Shown here in pieces: positions 34,167 through 43,112 of a stretch of 64,000 bases of DNA. How positions within the stretch are numbered: the stretch's first letter is position 1; the number at the start of each line of letters is the position of its first letter. A program made the translations under genes and the position numbers. The notes beneath the pieces were generated by a model. The model did not search any database. It saw only the letters and a program-made list of their open reading frames with translations, and had not been told where the DNA came from. The stretch is from the NCBI GenBank assembly GCA_028280415.1, contig JANQLV010000034.1, positions 93,624 to 157,623 on the forward strand. Direction: 5' to 3'. Origin of the DNA: Saprospiraceae bacterium. GTDB taxonomy: Bacteria > Bacteroidota > Bacteroidia > Chitinophagales > Saprospiraceae.

Positions 34167-35429
34167 ATGTTTGAAATCGAAAAAGAGAATTTTTCCGAAA
34201 AGCCTATGGCTAATACTGAAAGCCGTATACTGGATCAGTGCGCTGAGTATGTTTTAAATCTTTTCAACGAAAAGGGGGATGCCCGCTTGACCTTCCATAA
34301 TTATCAACATACTTCAGAAATTGTTGCACTGATCGAGCGAATTGCTCATAGCCCGATTCCAGAACAACATTCCTGGAGTATCTCAAAGGATTCTGTGGAA
34401 ATTGCTCAGCTTGCAGCCTGGTTCTCGAATACAGGATACCTTTTCGATTATAATAAGCCACAGGATCACAGTATAAAAATTGCACAACAGTTTCTGGAAA
34501 AGTTGACCTATGACAAGGTTTCTACGGACAAAGTAGTTAACTGCCTGCTCGCTTCAGCCAGTAATCGGGCCAGTTCCATTGAAGAACAATTATTAGTCGA
34601 TGCCATCAATGGTTATCACTATACCAGTGAATATTTTAACCGTCACCCTTTACTCCGTCTGGAATGGGAGCTGTTGCAAAACAAGCAAATCTCAACGCTT
34701 GACTGGAATCAGATTCAACTTCAATACCTGCTCAAAACCAGGTTTTTTACTCCTTACGGAAAAATTCATTTCGAGCCGATCCTTGCAAATAATATTTTTC
34801 AACAAAAAAACAAGGTTCATAAAAACATCCGGACCGGTGAAGTCAGCCTTGAAGCAGATGGTAGCCTAAGGAAGTTTCAAGGGCTTGAACGCAAACTTCC
34901 GGGGGATGCAACACAGACCTTTTTCCGGGCAAATTACCGAAACCATATCAATCTCAGCGCAATCGCCGATAACAAGGCAAATATTATGATTAGCGTAAAT
35001 GCGATTTTAATCTCGGTTTTAATTTCATTCCTGTCTTATAAAAATATTGCAGAAACGAATCCTATGGTTTTATTACCAATCGTAATTTTTCTCTTTACTG
35101 GTCTGGTATCATTAATCTTTGCCGTACTTTCGATTCGCCCCAAAGTGACTTCGCTCAATCCGGAAGGTACGAAACCGGATATTGCAAAAAATAATATCAT
35201 CTTCTTTGGAAATTTCGTGCATTTGAAACTCGAAGAATATGAAGAAGCAATGGACGCCATGTTTCGGGATGGTGAGTTGCTCTATGGCAATATGGTCAGA
35301 GATATTTATTATCTGGGCAAGGTACTGGATAAGAAGTACAGTTATTTAACCTTATCCTATAATACCTTCATGGTTGGATTTATTGCTACTGTTATTTCTT
35401 TTCTCGTTGCTATTTTCATCGGTATTTAA
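34167..35429 (+). CDS. degenerate HD domain fused to a Pycsar-effector-type (DUF5706) membrane domain
   Basis: A 420-residue protein from the ATG at 34167 (34206 also possible). Residues 40-160 are an HD-fold domain: FHNYQH supplies H44 and H48, and LLVDAIN supplies D145, but the defining HD pair is replaced by S87-N88 (AAWFSNTGY instead of AAWFHD). Phosphohydrolase activity is therefore doubtful. Residues 255-420 are a PycTM/DUF5706 domain with NLSAIADNKANIMISVN and three membrane helices (276-292, 300-322, 400-420). In Pycsar defence this domain responds to cyclic CMP or UMP and damages the membrane. No cyclase gene is adjacent, so an immune role is not shown; HD-DUF5706 proteins are widespread in Bacteroidota. 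Confidence 0.8.
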   Translation: MFEIEKENFSEKPMANTESRILDQCAEYVLNLFNEKGDARLTFHNYQHTSEIVALIERIAHSPIPEQHSWSISKDSVEIAQLAAWFSNTGYLFDYNKPQDHSIKIAQQFLEKLTYDKVSTDKVVNCLLASASNRASSIEEQLLVDAINGYHYTSEYFNRHPLLRLEWELLQNKQISTLDWNQIQLQYLLKTRFFTPYGKIHFEPILANNIFQQKNKVHKNIRTGEVSLEADGSLRKFQGLERKLPGDATQTFFRANYRNHINLSAIADNKANIMISVNAILISVLISFLSYKNIAETNPMVLLPIVIFLFTGLVSLIFAVLSIRPKVTSLNPEGTKPDIAKNNIIFFGNFVHLKLEEYEEAMDAMFRDGELLYGNMVRDIYYLGKVLDKKYSYLTLSYNTFMVGFIATVISFLVAIFIGI

Positions 35430-35449
35430 TCCGAAATATTAAAATCTGC

Positions 35450-36478
35450 TTATTCTCTTACATTATTTATTGTCAGTTTCCATTCGTAGGCATCATTCAT
35501 AGAAAGTTTTGCTTTGACCCGAAATTTTTCCGCTTCATTATCTGGCGAGAGAAAATCCAACTCGACATTTCGATCATCAATCCAGACGGGATTATAGGGT
35601 GCGAAGCGGTTCATATTTTCTTCAAAAACTGTTTCAATTCCATCATCAGTAATTTCCAATAACTGAATCCCGTTAAACTCAAAGCCCGCTTCCGCATCGG
35701 CATTCCAGATTAATATCTTTTTGCGATCGGGAGACATTTTCGGCATTCCCGGGACCGGTGTAGCATAGCCAAATTTATCATTCATTAATATATAATCACC
35801 ACCTTCGTAACGATGGATTTTAAATACAAAAAAACCCATTTTATCCAGATAATAACGATAGGCATATTCCCTAAAATCTCTTTCTGAATCTGCACTGGCA
35901 TCCCCTGCACTATTTACCAGGTTACGCGTTTCTCCACCTAGCAGCGTCACGACATATCCGTCTTTTATCTTTTCAATATACCTGGCATCCTTTTGCAATT
36001 GCTCGGCAGCCACTTTTTCAATGCACTTATAATAAGTTTCAGCATTTCTGGATGCTGCAAAAGCGCTTTCACAATCATCATAAGGAGTTTTTGTAATATC
36101 CGCTTTTGGAGCTTCTGAACTCACCGCGCCTCCGTATACCCAGCCGATATTGCCTTTTTCAGATTGTACTTTCAACCATGGTTCCTCATACCATTTATCC
36201 CGAAGTTTTATTTTCTCGGTATAATTCGTTTTTTCATGAAGGTCAATCAAGGCTTCATTTTTGCTGATTTGTTCCAAAACTTTTCCTTTTGATCCCGGTT
36301 TTTCTCTAAGCCGAAGCTTATCCACTTTCGAAAAAAGGAACGATACCCGCTTTTTTAAATCTGCCTCTTTAGCAATCGTATCAAGTTCTATAGCCGTATT
36401 TTTTGGAGTTTCTGGGGAGTTTGTATTTTTACACGCACAGAAAACTGTTAAAATCATTATAGTTTTAAGTAGTTTCAT
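35450..36478 (-). CDS. SH3-domain lipoprotein
   Basis: This 342-residue protein has a lipoprotein signal (MKLLKTIMILTVFCAC; Cys14 or Cys16 as anchor). Residues 45-125 form a bacterial SH3 domain (KLRLREKPGSKGKVLEQI, then WLKVQSEKGNIGWVYGGAV). The remaining 200 residues contain DGYVVTLLGG, GMPKMSPDRKKILIWN and VWIDDRNVELDF, which suggests a beta-propeller-like or TolB-like sheet, but I cannot assign a family. SH3 domains of this type often bind peptidoglycan. It is convergent with the HD-PycTM gene, 20 bases apart. Confidence 0.75.
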   Translation of the reverse strand: MKLLKTIMILTVFCACKNTNSPETPKNTAIELDTIAKEADLKKRVSFLFSKVDKLRLREKPGSKGKVLEQISKNEALIDLHEKTNYTEKIKLRDKWYEEPWLKVQSEKGNIGWVYGGAVSSEAPKADITKTPYDDCESAFAASRNAETYYKCIEKVAAEQLQKDARYIEKIKDGYVVTLLGGETRNLVNSAGDASADSERDFREYAYRYYLDKMGFFVFKIHRYEGGDYILMNDKFGYATPVPGMPKMSPDRKKILIWNADAEAGFEFNGIQLLEITDDGIETVFEENMNRFAPYNPVWIDDRNVELDFLSPDNEAEKFRVKAKLSMNDAYEWKLTINNVRE

Positions 36479-36630
36479 TCGACTTTTAAATTAAAAATGC
36501 GTTAAATATAAAAAGTTATTTTATACGGAAATGAAATCTCTGGTCAAACAGAATACCGTTTATTGGAAAAAAATGATTCATAGCAGTACAAATAAGCATC
36601 CAAAACACCAAATACTAAAACAATAATCCT

Positions 36631-38004
36631 ATGTCAGGCAAGCACATTAAAATCGTTTTTCTTCTCTTTATAGGTGTATATCCCGGCATCTTATCTGCAC
36701 AGACACCTGCCCGTGATGCCTATATCAAACGCTTTCGTGACATTGCCATCAGAGAAATGGAGCGTACCGGTATTCCGGCCAGTATCAAATTAGCTCAGGG
36801 TATTCTGGAATCGGGTGATGGCAGGAGTACACTCGCACGCAAGGCTAATAATCATTTCGGTATCAAATGTCACCGAGACTGGAAAGGCAAAAAACACTAT
36901 CGCGAAGATGATGATTATGATGAAAACGGAAAATTGATCAAATCCTGTTTTAGAGTATATAAAAATGCTAATGCTTCTTACATTGCACATTCAGAATTTT
37001 TAAGAGATCCCAAGAAAAAATACCGCTACGGTTTTTTATTTCGGCTCCCCCCTACAGATTACAAAGCCTGGGCCAGGGGTTTGAAACGGGCAGGTTATGC
37101 AACCAGCCCAACCTATGCAGAGAAACTCATCCGGGTCATTGAGACTTCCGAGCTTTATCGCTTTGATAGTATGGGCACAGGTGATACGGCAATAGATGAA
37201 GAAAATCCGGAATTAGCCCGACTCAATATTAAGACAGTTAATGATGTAAGAATGACCCTGGCCGAAACAAACGAAAGAGCAATGGATATTGCAGAAAGAA
37301 CAAATGTTTCGGTTGATCGAATTATCAGATACAATGAAAAGATCAGGTCAAAAAATCAAAAAATTGAGAAAGACACACGTGTTTATCTGCAAAGAAAACG
37401 GAATAATTACAGAGGTAAAAAGAAATGGCACTATATACAAGAGGGGGAAACTCTATTCGATATATCGCAAAAATATGGTCTGCGCCTGAGCAAACTTCGA
37501 AGTAAAAACCGGATTCCGGAAGGCTCTGAACCTGCCGAAGGAGAACGAATCAAGATCAGGGGCTGGTTTAAAATCAGTAAAAAAGATGCACCTGAATTGA
37601 GAGCGAAAACGGAGATCTTCGAAGAAGAGGAAGAGGAGTTTATGCACGAAGAAGAAACGGTAGAGATCGAAATGCCGATAAGTAATGCAGACGATGAAGA
37701 GTTTGATGAAGATATCGTTCCGGAAACTCCCGATTCAGAGATTTTCGATGAGCCAGTTATCGAAGAAGAAAATCCGGAAACTCCCGAAAGCAGTACTGAT
37801 ACAAAACCGGATACGGAAACACCGGATACGACAAATGATCCTCAGGCAGAACAACCGGACACCGGAGTTTACTATACTGTCGTCAAAGGGGATACGCTGT
37901 TTAGTATATCACGCAAATACGGAACAACCGTAGAAGCGATCAAGAGATTAAATAATTTAACGAATAACATCATTAGTGTCGGGCAAAAGCTGAGGATATT
38001 CTAG
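36631..38004 (+). CDS. secreted N-acetylglucosaminidase with LysM domains
   Basis: A 457-residue protein with a signal peptide ending ILSAQ. The glucosaminidase domain (about 30-180) has the catalytic Glu60 in LAQGILESGDG, then NNHFGIKCH and SYIAHSEFL. LysM modules are at about 267-312 (YIQEGETLFDISQKYG) and 413-457 (YTVVKGDTLFSISRKYG). A third, degenerate LysM-like stretch may lie around 210-255. The 330-410 linker is very rich in Glu, Asp, Pro and Thr. The enzyme cuts the GlcNAc-MurNAc glycan, probably in cell separation. It may be co-transcribed with the barrel gene 41 bases downstream. Confidence 0.9.
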   Translation: MSGKHIKIVFLLFIGVYPGILSAQTPARDAYIKRFRDIAIREMERTGIPASIKLAQGILESGDGRSTLARKANNHFGIKCHRDWKGKKHYREDDDYDENGKLIKSCFRVYKNANASYIAHSEFLRDPKKKYRYGFLFRLPPTDYKAWARGLKRAGYATSPTYAEKLIRVIETSELYRFDSMGTGDTAIDEENPELARLNIKTVNDVRMTLAETNERAMDIAERTNVSVDRIIRYNEKIRSKNQKIEKDTRVYLQRKRNNYRGKKKWHYIQEGETLFDISQKYGLRLSKLRSKNRIPEGSEPAEGERIKIRGWFKISKKDAPELRAKTEIFEEEEEEFMHEEETVEIEMPISNADDEEFDEDIVPETPDSEIFDEPVIEEENPETPESSTDTKPDTETPDTTNDPQAEQPDTGVYYTVVKGDTLFSISRKYGTTVEAIKRLNNLTNNIISVGQKLRIF

Positions 38005-38045
38005 TTCTTTCTTAACCTGCATTAACCCAGTCTTAAAATATTGAT

Positions 38046-38786
38046 ATGAAAAAAGTTTTATTACTACTTTGCTTCTTTGCAAGTTTGGCAAGTCTGGAAG
38101 CCCAGAGTTATGCCTTCGGTTTAAAAGGTGGAATGACGGCGGGATTCCAAAGCTGGAACAATTTTGATCGGGATCCGCTCTATTCCTATCATACCATCGC
38201 TTTTATCGAAACGGCTCCTGAAGGCAATGAATTTGCTGTTTTTGCACAAGCCGGATACCATGTAAAAGGCAGTGCTATCCGCAATCGAAATTTTTTCAAT
38301 CCTATAAATGGTAATATCACACGCCCGCCAGCTACCAAGTTTAAATTCAACAATATCTCGCTGACCGTAGGAGGTAAGCAAAAATACGACCTGGGAGTCA
38401 ATAATAAGATGTACTACCTTTTCGGTTTCCGGGGTGATTATACAGTCAGCACCAACTTTAGCCAATACGAATCCATTAATACTGCTTTGCAAAGTCTCTT
38501 TTTCCCGGATGATGCTTTTGTCAGAAGGTGGAATTACGGTGCAACCGTTGGGGGTGGCTTTGAATTTCCTCTATCTGATTATGTCTCTGCCTTAATTGAA
38601 TTTACCGTAAATCCCGATTTTTCCAGACAATACTTTCAACAACCTATTCCTAATGTTCCGGATCCTTTTACCGGTCAAAACCGCACGCTTCAGGAAACGG
38701 AGATACGAAATACAACTTTCGAAATTACTGTAGGCTTCCGTTTCTTGCACGAAATCGAATATATAGATGAAGATGTAGATTACTAA
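38046..38786 (+). CDS. outer-membrane beta-barrel protein, PorT-like
   Basis: This 246-residue protein has a signal peptide (LLLLCFFASLASLEAQ) and a barrel with repeating amphipathic strands (YAFGLKGGMTAGFQSW, FAVFAQAGYHVKG, YLFGFRGDYTVS, NYGATVGGGFEFP). It ends FEITVGFRFLHEIEYIDEDVDY, broken here by a last aromatic strand and an acidic tail after it. The tail is longer than usual for a barrel. It follows the glucosaminidase gene closely, so a shared role in the envelope is possible. Confidence 0.75.
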   Translation: MKKVLLLLCFFASLASLEAQSYAFGLKGGMTAGFQSWNNFDRDPLYSYHTIAFIETAPEGNEFAVFAQAGYHVKGSAIRNRNFFNPINGNITRPPATKFKFNNISLTVGGKQKYDLGVNNKMYYLFGFRGDYTVSTNFSQYESINTALQSLFFPDDAFVRRWNYGATVGGGFEFPLSDYVSALIEFTVNPDFSRQYFQQPIPNVPDPFTGQNRTLQETEIRNTTFEITVGFRFLHEIEYIDEDVDY

Positions 38787-38874
38787 TCGACCACACCTTC
38801 AAGCATCAAATCGCTGAATATCAAAGCTTTATATTTTTATAACGTATTTTTTAGTTATAAATCGTAAAAAACAG

Positions 38875-38905
38875 TTGCGAAACTAGAAGAAACGATATAT
38901 CTTTG
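38875..38905 (+). promoter_or_regulatory. candidate promoter of the TPR / BlaI / M56 operon
   Basis: TTG at 38875-38877 is followed after 20 bases by TATCTTTG (38898-38905), a good match to TTG-N17-23-TAnnTTTG. The ATG of the TPR gene is only 7 bases beyond the -7 box, so the message would have almost no leader. Confidence 0.5.
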
Positions 38906-38912
38906 AGGTATC

Positions 38913-40091
38913 ATGATCCTGAAAAGATATTTTTTCATTTTACTCGCTATGATTAACTACAGTTCCCTGATAAGTCAGGAAACCATAATCATAGACATTG
39001 AAAATTCGTACAAGAAGGCTATTGACTTAATGAATGCGAATCAATATGAGCAGGCACTGGATCATATTTTTGAATGTCAGCGAAACGATTTCAATAATAT
39101 AGATTATGCCAATCGTCTGGCTTATTGCTACTTTCAATTAGGCAATTACAGTGAAGCAAAACTAGTTTTCGGGGATGTACTCAAAAAAGATTCATTAAAC
39201 ATTACTGCTTTGAGCAATCTCGCAAGCATTGCCGAAAGAGAGCTGAATTACAGGGAGGCCAGCAATTATTATGGTCAATTGATCACTATTGATTCGACGA
39301 ATAGTTATTATTATCGGCAAAGCGCCCAGGTTGTGCAGCGACTTGGAGATATCATTGGTGCAGCAGCTTTTTATAATAAAGCACATACTCTAAACAAAAA
39401 TGATATTGCGACGATTACAGATTTAGCAGCTATTTATCTCGAGTTAAAAGCAATTGATTATGCGGCACAAATGATTGCCAAGGGAATGGACAAAGACTCG
39501 TTCAATATAAAAGTGCTCCATATCAATGCCCGGATCAAAAATGAACTGGACGATTATCCCGCAGTGATCCGTTCGATAAACCGGGCAATGGCACAGGGCG
39601 ATTCGACCTATTATTACACTATGATGCTCGGTGTTGCCTATTTGAAAACGGAGCAAATCGATCTGTCTATAGAGCAATTTAGCCGAATCATTGCTAAAGA
39701 AAGGGATTCCGAACATACGCATCATTATCTCGCACTGGCTTATGAGCTGCAGGAGGATTTTGAGCAGGCGACTGTACATTTCGAAATAGCTATTGAAAAA
39801 GGGATTTCCAAAAAAGTACCTCGCTATCATCAGGATTTGGCAAAGCTTTATGAAAAACGCGGCAAGTATAATAAAGCTTATAAGCACTATTTGGCAGCAT
39901 ATGAATACAAAGCAGATGATGAATTACTTTTCCATATCGCTCATAGTGCTGATCGATATTACAAGGATAAGAAAATCGCTTTGCGCTATTATAAAAAATA
40001 TTTACAAACCAAACATCAAAAGTATAGCCAATACACCGATCAAAGAGTATCCCAACTAAAAGAAATTATTCATCAGATGATGAAGGGATAG
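38913..40091 (+). CDS. secreted tetratricopeptide-repeat protein
   Basis: This 392-residue protein has an N-terminal signal (ILKRYFFILLAMINYSSLISQ) and about nine TPR units across residues 30-370, for example NQYEQALDHIFECQ, GNYSEAKLVFGDVLKKD, DIIGAAAFYNKAHTLNK and EDFEQATVHFEIAIEKG. TPRs mediate protein contacts. It is the first gene of a run with BlaI (53 bases downstream) and the M56 protein, so it may be part of the same signalling unit in the periplasm. No enzyme domain is visible. Confidence 0.8.
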   Translation: MILKRYFFILLAMINYSSLISQETIIIDIENSYKKAIDLMNANQYEQALDHIFECQRNDFNNIDYANRLAYCYFQLGNYSEAKLVFGDVLKKDSLNITALSNLASIAERELNYREASNYYGQLITIDSTNSYYYRQSAQVVQRLGDIIGAAAFYNKAHTLNKNDIATITDLAAIYLELKAIDYAAQMIAKGMDKDSFNIKVLHINARIKNELDDYPAVIRSINRAMAQGDSTYYYTMMLGVAYLKTEQIDLSIEQFSRIIAKERDSEHTHHYLALAYELQEDFEQATVHFEIAIEKGISKKVPRYHQDLAKLYEKRGKYNKAYKHYLAAYEYKADDELLFHIAHSADRYYKDKKIALRYYKKYLQTKHQKYSQYTDQRVSQLKEIIHQMMKG

Positions 40092-40144
40092 CCAAAATGG
40101 AACTGTTGATCATAAGCTATATATCAATTAAACCAGATTTTATA

Positions 40145-40528
40145 ATGAAACGACTAACGAAAGCGGAAGAAGATATCATGCAAATTATCTGGCAACTGGA
40201 ACGTTGTACGGTGAGTGATATCAGGGAATTTATTCAAAAAGAAACGGGTGGAAAAAAACCACCTCATAGCACCATTTCCACGATTGTTCGCATCTTAGAA
40301 GAGAAGAACTTTCTCGGTCACAAAGCTTATGGTCGTACTTATGAGTACTTCCCTGAAGTCAGCAAAGCGGATTATAGTCGTCGAACTCTCAAAAAATTTG
40401 TCACTGATTATTTCGAAGGTTCAATGAACGCACTTGTATCCTTTCTTGTAAAAGAAGAAAAGATCAATGTCGAAGAGTTATCCAAACTACTTCAGGATTT
40501 CGAAAATGATAAATCAAGCGAATTATGA
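40145..40528 (+). CDS. BlaI/MecI/CopY-family repressor
   Basis: A 127-residue winged-helix repressor, started at the ATG at 40145 (MKRLTKAEEDIMQIIWQ). The recognition region has PPHSTISTIVRILEEKNFLGH and the C-terminal helices mediate dimerisation. In the classical system the M56 partner's proteolysis inactivates BlaI. Its last four bases overlap the ATG of the M56 gene (40525-40528), the usual blaI-blaR-type coupling. Nothing indicates beta-lactam resistance: no beta-lactamase and no penicillin-binding sensor domain are present. Confidence 0.9.
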   Translation: MKRLTKAEEDIMQIIWQLERCTVSDIREFIQKETGGKKPPHSTISTIVRILEEKNFLGHKAYGRTYEYFPEVSKADYSRRTLKKFVTDYFEGSMNALVSFLVKEEKINVEELSKLLQDFENDKSSEL

Positions 40529-42987
40529 TCAACTACATTACCCAAGTTTCCGTTTGCTGGGGGCTTTTCTATCTCCTTTACGCGATTTGGCTTCGCAAAG
40601 AGACATTCTTCAATGTCAACAGATGGTATTTATTACTCACACTTATTGTTGGTTTGATTATCCCTTTGATTGAATTTAATGTACCTGTCAATACAAATTC
40701 AGGTGAATTACTTGATCCGGCCTACTATATTGAGACGATTACCGTTACTGCACAAACATTCGAAAATAACCTCGAAGAAATTGTCATTACACCGGTAAAT
40801 GAAAGTATCGGCATGCAGTTGATCCTGATAAGTATTTACTGGCTGGGGGTTTTATTTTTTTCGGGACGCTTTCTATATGGAATATCCCAGATTTTTAGAT
40901 TAGCTTATCGCGGCAAAATTATTCGAAAGAAAGATTTCACATTGGTAAAAACAATGAATATCCATTTGCCTTTTTCTTTCATGGATTATCTTTTTTGGAG
41001 TGAAAAAGTATCGTTTTCAAACGAAGATCATAAAAAAATACTCCGCCATGAACTTTGTCATATCAAAGGCAATCACAGTATTGATGTCTTAATTCTCGAG
41101 TTCTTGAATATCCTGCTGTGGTGTAGTCCCTTCATATATCTTTATAAAAAAGCATTAAAAAATGTACATGAGTATCTGGCGGATGACGCCGTATTACAAG
41201 ATACTCCGACTAAAAAATATGGCCAGTTATTGCTAAGGCAGTCACAGTCCGGACTTCAGATTGCCCAGGCGAATAATTTTATTCATTCACAATTAAAAAA
41301 ACGTATCCTTATGATGACAAGAAATAAATCGCAGCGAACAGCCTTGCTGAAATATACTGCAATGCTACCTTTGCTGCTCTTTCTGGTCTTCTCTATTTCG
41401 GCAAAGAATGATTTTGGCAATATCATCAAGCCAGCCAAAGGAATATCCGCTGTAAACCATCCCGTCGATACTTTGAAACCAATTGTCGATGATGGTAAAG
41501 GAGCAGTATTTCAGGTAGTAGAGGAAATGCCACGGTTTGCAGGTTGCGAAGATATTCAAGATGCACAGGTTCGGAAAGAATGTGCCAAAAAGAAAATGTT
41601 GATGCATATTTATACTAATATAAAATATCCACCACAAGCCAGAGAGTCTCATATCCAGGGGACAGTAATCGCAAGTTTTATTATCGAAAAGGATGGAAGT
41701 GTTACAAACGCAAAAATTTTACGAGGAATTGGTGGTGGCTGCGATGAAGAAGTTGTACGAATCGTCAATAACATGCCCAACTTTCTTCCCGGCAAACAAA
41801 GAGGGCAGAATGTTCGGGTTCAATTTAACCTGCCCGTTAAGTTTAAGCTAGATAATGGAGTTAAATCTGAAGCCCAAAAAGCGAGTGATCCGCAGGATAC
41901 TTCACTAAGTGGTTTTGATAAGGAGTCTGCTATATTTTATCTGGATGGCAAGAGAATTCAATCAATAGATGATGTTGATCCCGATCAAATTTTGACGATT
42001 ACTGTATTAAAAAATGAAGAGGCAATTGAATTATACGGCCCGGAAGCAAAAGGTGGCGTCGTTCTAATAACCAGTAAAAAGACATTAATCAATGTAATTG
42101 GTTATGCAAAGGAGAAATCTGCGATTGGTTATATCAAAGAGCAGGCAGTTCCTCCGTCTCCCCCCGAAGAACCGACTCATTCAGAGCCAGGTTCTCCGCC
42201 ATCTGCTATTTCAGCAGCACCGCCTTCACCGGAACCTATCCCGGAAAAAGCAGTTCCCCCATCTCCTCCTGCCCCTTCAGAACCGCTCCCACCGGTGGCT
42301 GGCATTTCGGCATCACCGCCGTCACCACCACCGCCTGTCAAGGATCAACTTTTCATTGCTGAGGAAATGCCACTATTCCCGGGGACCAAAGAAAAATCGG
42401 AATCCAATGAGGCCTTGATTCAATTTGTTTACCAAAATATCAAGTATCCAAAAGCAGCAAAAGAGGCTAAAATCCAAGGTACATCTATAGTACAATTTAC
42501 GGTCACAAAAGAGGGGGAAATCTATGATCCTAAAATTGTCCGATCCATTGGTGGTGGCACGGATGAGGCCGTACTCAATATGATGCAAAAAATGAGTGCC
42601 TTACCGAAAAAGTGGACACCTGCCAAGCAAGGTGGAAAAGTCGTGGCTATTCAATTTAATTTACCTGTGAAATTCAAACTTCCCAACACGCCTGCAAACC
42701 CGGAAAGTACTTCAAAAGCGAATGAGCTTTCCAGTTTTGAAAAAATAAATATCTATCCTAATCCAACGGAGGGTAATATCAATATACATTTTTCTTCAAA
42801 AAATGAAAGTCCGACCACCGTAACGATCACTGATATTAATGGTAAACAAATTTTCCAAAAAATATATAATGGAAAAGAGGTTAAAATCAATGATCTGGAA
42901 ATCCGTAACGCAGCTTCCGGAATTCTAATGATCTCTTTCGAACAAGACGGAAAAATTACGACAAAAGAAGTACTGCTGCAGCGTTAA
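40525..42987 (+). CDS. M56 (BlaR1-type) peptidase with two TonB C-terminal domains and a T9SS tail
   Basis: An 820-residue protein. The N-terminal M56 part has membrane helices at about 5-22, 34-52, 96-117 and 277-293, with zinc motif HELCH (175-179) and a downstream glutamate in HEYLADD. Instead of a beta-lactam sensor, the periplasmic half has TonB C-terminal domain 1 (about 330-450), a plug-like segment (AIFYLDGKRI, ELYGPEAKGGVVLIT; 475-525), a long Pro/Ser-rich linker (540-605) and TonB domain 2 (606-725). It ends in a T9SS type A sorting domain (INIYPNPTEGNINIHF; ending TKEVLLQR). A T9SS tail on a polytopic inner-membrane protein is odd. Likely role: sensing envelope state and controlling BlaI. 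Confidence 0.85.
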   Translation: MINYITQVSVCWGLFYLLYAIWLRKETFFNVNRWYLLLTLIVGLIIPLIEFNVPVNTNSGELLDPAYYIETITVTAQTFENNLEEIVITPVNESIGMQLILISIYWLGVLFFSGRFLYGISQIFRLAYRGKIIRKKDFTLVKTMNIHLPFSFMDYLFWSEKVSFSNEDHKKILRHELCHIKGNHSIDVLILEFLNILLWCSPFIYLYKKALKNVHEYLADDAVLQDTPTKKYGQLLLRQSQSGLQIAQANNFIHSQLKKRILMMTRNKSQRTALLKYTAMLPLLLFLVFSISAKNDFGNIIKPAKGISAVNHPVDTLKPIVDDGKGAVFQVVEEMPRFAGCEDIQDAQVRKECAKKKMLMHIYTNIKYPPQARESHIQGTVIASFIIEKDGSVTNAKILRGIGGGCDEEVVRIVNNMPNFLPGKQRGQNVRVQFNLPVKFKLDNGVKSEAQKASDPQDTSLSGFDKESAIFYLDGKRIQSIDDVDPDQILTITVLKNEEAIELYGPEAKGGVVLITSKKTLINVIGYAKEKSAIGYIKEQAVPPSPPEEPTHSEPGSPPSAISAAPPSPEPIPEKAVPPSPPAPSEPLPPVAGISASPPSPPPPVKDQLFIAEEMPLFPGTKEKSESNEALIQFVYQNIKYPKAAKEAKIQGTSIVQFTVTKEGEIYDPKIVRSIGGGTDEAVLNMMQKMSALPKKWTPAKQGGKVVAIQFNLPVKFKLPNTPANPESTSKANELSSFEKINIYPNPTEGNINIHFSSKNESPTTVTITDINGKQIFQKIYNGKEVKINDLEIRNAASGILMISFEQDGKITTKEVLLQR

Positions 42988-43014
42988 CAAAATCGTCTTT
43001 TGATTATATAAAAT

Positions 43015-43046
43015 AACCACCTGTTTCGCATCGAAGCAGGTGGTTT
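43015..43046 (+). terminator. rho-independent terminator after the M56 gene
   Basis: AACCACCTG and CAGGTGGTT form a 9-bp stem around a 13-base loop, followed by TTATTATTTC. It lies 28 bases beyond the stop of the M56 gene. Confidence 0.8.
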
Positions 43047-43112
43047 TATTATTTCTTTTCTAAAATATCTTTTGTATTTTATCCCCTCACTAACACAATC
43101 TCCTGCATATAA

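Noticed and set aside
34167..35429. A complete Pycsar anti-phage system.
   Set aside because: Only the effector-type domain is present; no pyrimidine cyclase gene lies among the neighbours.
40145..42987. A beta-lactam resistance operon, suggested by BlaI and M56.
   Set aside because: There is no beta-lactamase and the M56 protein has TonB domains instead of a penicillin-binding sensor.
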